DNA from: an uncultured Porphyromonadaceae bacterium
GTDB lineage: Bacteria; Bacteroidota; Bacteroidia; Bacteroidales; Muribaculaceae
Length of the DNA stretch: 15,929 nt
Reading direction: 5' to 3'
NCBI GenBank assembly: GCA_902470475.1
Contig: CABRGT010000045.1
Location: 1-15,929 of the forward strand
Made by a program: the position numbers and the translations under genes. Every line of letters begins with the position of its first letter. Positions within the stretch are counted from its first letter, which is position 1. Below the pieces are notes generated by a model. It saw nothing but the letters and a program-made list of their open reading frames with translations. It made no database searches and was not told where the DNA came from. Below are positions 14,094 to 15,929 of this stretch, piece after piece.

Positions 14094-15023
14094 TCAGGCG
14101 GGGAGAGCGGCGTTGGTCTTGTGAACGGCTTCGGCGCTCTTGTGGAAGAGTTCCTTCTCCTCGGCGTTGAGGTCGAATTCGACGATCTTCTCGATGCCGT
14201 CGCGGCCCAGGATGCAGGGGACGCCGATGCAGAGGTCCTTCTCGCCGTATTCGCCGTCGAGCAGAGCCGAGCAGGAGATGAGCTTCTTCTGGTCGTGGAG
14301 GACGGCTTCAACTACCTGAGCTGCGGCAGCGCCGGGAGCGTACCATGCCGAGGTGCCGAGGAGCTTGGTGAGGGTGGCGCCGCCTACCATGGTGTCGGCA
14401 GCAACCTTGTCGAGCTGTTCGGCGGGGAGGAGTGTCGATGCGGGGATGCCGCGGTAAGCGGCGAAGCGCTTCAGAGGAATCATGGTGGTGTCGCCGTGAC
14501 CGCCGATGACGATGCCTTCGACTTCCTTGGCGTTGGCGCCCAGGGCGATGCTGAGGAAGTACTTGAAGCGGGCGCTGTCGAGAGCGCCGCCCATGCCGAT
14601 GATGTGGTTCTTGGGCAGGCCGGACATCTTGTGGATGAGGTATGTCATGGTGTCCATGGGGTTGGACACGCAGATGATGATAGCGTTGGGGGAGTGCTTG
14701 AGCACGTTGTCAGTAACCGACTTCACGATGCCTGCGTTGACGCCGATGAGTTCCTCGCGTGTCATGCCGGGCTTGCGGGGGATACCCGAGGTGATGACAA
14801 CCACGTCGCTGCCTTCGGTCATGGCGTAGTCGTTGGTGACGCCGGTGAGACGGGTGTTGAGGTCGAGGATATTGGCGGTCTGCATGATATCCATGGCCTT
14901 GCCTTCCGATACGCCTTCCTTGATGTCGAGGAGAACTACTTCGTCGGCAACCTGCTTGGTTACCAGGACGTTTGCACAGGTTGCGCCTACATTGCCGGCG
15001 CCGATAACTGTTACTTTTGACAT
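14094..15023 (-). CDS. mdh: Malate dehydrogenase (LDH-like type)
   Basis: Mdh interconverts malate and oxaloacetate with NAD; in Bacteroidales it works in the reductive branch leading to fumarate and succinate. The 309-residue protein has the Rossmann motif GAGNVG (8-13), the ribose-binding acidic residue D33, the substrate-loop segment SGIPRKPGMTREEL with R83 and R89 (arginine at 83 marks malate rather than lactate dehydrogenase), VSNPMD (119-124), the LDSARF segment with D149 and R152, and catalytic H176 in GGHGDT. Its length and TRL pattern match the LDH-like, tetrameric class common in Bacteroidota. It has its own promoter and terminator. Confidence 0.96.
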   Translation of the reverse strand: MSKVTVIGAGNVGATCANVLVTKQVADEVVLLDIKEGVSEGKAMDIMQTANILDLNTRLTGVTNDYAMTEGSDVVVITSGIPRKPGMTREELIGVNAGIVKSVTDNVLKHSPNAIIICVSNPMDTMTYLIHKMSGLPKNHIIGMGGALDSARFKYFLSIALGANAKEVEGIVIGGHGDTTMIPLKRFAAYRGIPASTLLPAEQLDKVAADTMVGGATLTKLLGTSAWYAPGAAAAQVVEAVLHDQKKLISCSALLDGEYGEKDLCIGVPCILGRDGIEKIVEFDLNAEEKELFHKSAEAVHKTNAALPA

Positions 15024-15077
15024 GTCTGTGATATTTTAGGTTTTATGTTATATGGTCCGAGATTGATTATTACACCG

Positions 15078-15085
15078 CAAATATA
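15078..15085 (-). promoter_or_regulatory. Promoter -7 box of malate dehydrogenase
   Basis: TATATTTG on the minus strand (15085-15078) is a perfect Bacteroidota -7 box, in an AT-rich gap of 100 bases between the kinase-family gene and mdh. No full TTTG sits at 19 bases; a TTG lies about 14 bases upstream in ATTGTGG. The start would be near 15070, giving a leader of about 47 bases. Confidence 0.65.
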
Positions 15086-15123
15086 CGGAAATTTTTCCAC
15101 AATGGATGTTTTTATAACTTTTT

Positions 15124-15929
15124 TTAGTGTTTATGGAAAATTCTTTCCAGGGCGATCCACCAGTCCTTGGCCAGCAGCAGGACGGGGGAGATCAGGGGGC
15201 GGAACCTTGGCTTTCGTGTGGAGATGAACATTCTCAGTCCGCGGGGATGGCATTCGATGTCGAGGTTGCACGGCAGTTCGGCCGGATCGCCGTCGATGTG
15301 GGTGATGGTGGGCTCATCGCGCTCGATGCGGAGCCTGTTGGTGCGGAAGGTGCGTATCTTGCCGTGGTTGCCGATCACTCCGGTCATCATCTCGAGGCCC
15401 GAGAGGGCGTGTGTGACGAAATTGCCCTCGTGGACGATCGTCACGTCGAGCATGCCGTCGCGGATCGATGCGGCCGGAGCTATGAAGGCATTGTTGCCGT
15501 ACTGTGATGCGTTGCATATGGCTACCAGGAAGGCTTTCTCAGTCATGACGGTGTCGTCGACAATGATGCGGTAGGCCTGCGGATGGTACTGGATGAACTC
15601 GTCGATGGCGCTTGAAATGTAAGTCATGAGTCCGCGCCGGTGCTTGAGCGAGAACCGGTGACTGACGGCGGCGTCGAATCCGACTCCGAAAGTGCAGAAG
15701 AAGGGCCGTCCGTTGACGGTGCCGTAGTCGCATGCGTCGATATGGCATTCGCCGATGATTCTGAGTGAGCGGCGGATATCGATGGGTATGCCGATGTGGC
15801 GGGCGAGGCCGTTGCCCGACCCGGCCGGAAGAATGCCCAGGGCCGTGTCAGAGCCAATGAGGCCGGCGGCCACTTCGTTAACGGTGCCGTCGCCGCCGCA
15901 TGCCAGGACGCCGAAAGCCCCAGCCCGGG
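15124..15929 (-). CDS. Diacylglycerol kinase-family lipid kinase (5' end outside the window)
   Basis: Reading in frame from the right edge, the protein shows LACGGDGTVNEVAAGLIG before ILPAGSGNGLARHIG. GGDGT is the nucleotide-binding motif of the DAGK/LCB5/YegS lipid kinase family, and PxGSGN is its second conserved loop. The 3' part includes GVGFDAAVS and HIDGDPAEL, both typical of the family's C-terminal domain. Such enzymes phosphorylate diacylglycerol or related lipids at the inner membrane; the actual substrate is unknown. The visible 268 codons lack only the start, which lies beyond position 15929; the GTG at 15873 cannot be the true start because it would remove GGDGT. It ends 100 bases before mdh and may be unrelated to it. 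Confidence 0.88.
   Translation of the reverse strand, partial: RAGAFGVLACGGDGTVNEVAAGLIGSDTALGILPAGSGNGLARHIGIPIDIRRSLRIIGECHIDACDYGTVNGRPFFCTFGVGFDAAVSHRFSLKHRRGLMTYISSAIDEFIQYHPQAYRIIVDDTVMTEKAFLVAICNASQYGNNAFIAPAASIRDGMLDVTIVHEGNFVTHALSGLEMMTGVIGNHGKIRTFRTNRLRIERDEPTITHIDGDPAELPCNLDIECHPRGLRMFISTRKPRFRPLISPVLLLAKDWWIALERIFHKH

Noticed and set aside
15083..15100. Small palindrome GGAAATTTTTCC as a terminator of the kinase-family gene
   Set aside because: Stem of about five weak pairs with almost no loop and no useful T-run on the minus strand.
15871..15873. GTG start of the kinase-family gene
   Set aside because: The frame stays open to the window edge and includes the GGDGT motif upstream of this codon.

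Overview
The window looks like chromosome from a GC-rich member of the Bacteroidales, most likely the Muribaculaceae (family-level placement is inference). The signs are: a large secreted BspA-type leucine-rich-repeat protein with a C-terminal tail like a type IX secretion sorting domain; promoters of the Bacteroidota form TTTG-N19-TAnnTTTG; no clear Shine-Dalgarno sequences; a cysteine-free type B ribosomal protein L31; an LDH-like malate dehydrogenase; and a DEAD-box helicase with a variant motif II. No tRNA, rRNA, CRISPR array, transposase or phage gene was seen.

Layout. Positions 1-179 are noncoding and hold the terminator of the first gene. Positions 180-3392 (-) encode the 1070-residue secreted LRR protein. 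A 380-base divergent intergenic region (3393-3772) carries its promoter and a terminator-like hairpin. From 3773 to 10219 (+) six tightly packed genes form one apparent operon: a tandem-cupin sugar ketoisomerase-like protein, a DegT-type sugar aminotransferase, the tRNA methylthiotransferase MtaB, a lipid A-type acyltransferase, a family 2 glycosyltransferase and an exported protein with a cysteine-less thioredoxin-like end. Four of the five junctions are ATGA overlaps and the fifth is a 23-base overlap. Thiol peroxidase (tpx) follows after 29 bases and ends at a strong bidirectional terminator shared with the convergent L31 gene.

The right part is all on the minus strand: L31, a small secreted DUF4348-like protein, a 477-base intergenic region unusually rich in inverted repeats, a DbpA-like RNA helicase coupled by TGATG to an upstream thioredoxin-like lipoprotein, malate dehydrogenase with its own promoter and terminator, and a diacylglycerol kinase-family gene cut by the right edge of the window.

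How the genes work together. The plus-strand operon reads as a cell-envelope sugar/lipid module (3-keto-sugar isomerisation, amination, glycosyl transfer, acylation) with a tRNA-modification gene embedded in it. The dTDP-sugar nucleotidyltransferase and dehydratase that would feed it are not in the window. Tpx and the two thioredoxin-fold proteins suggest a redox theme in the periplasm or envelope, but nothing here proves that they act together. The points most worth following up are the degenerate N-terminal cupin of the ketoisomerase-like fusion and the structured 11757-12147 intergenic region.
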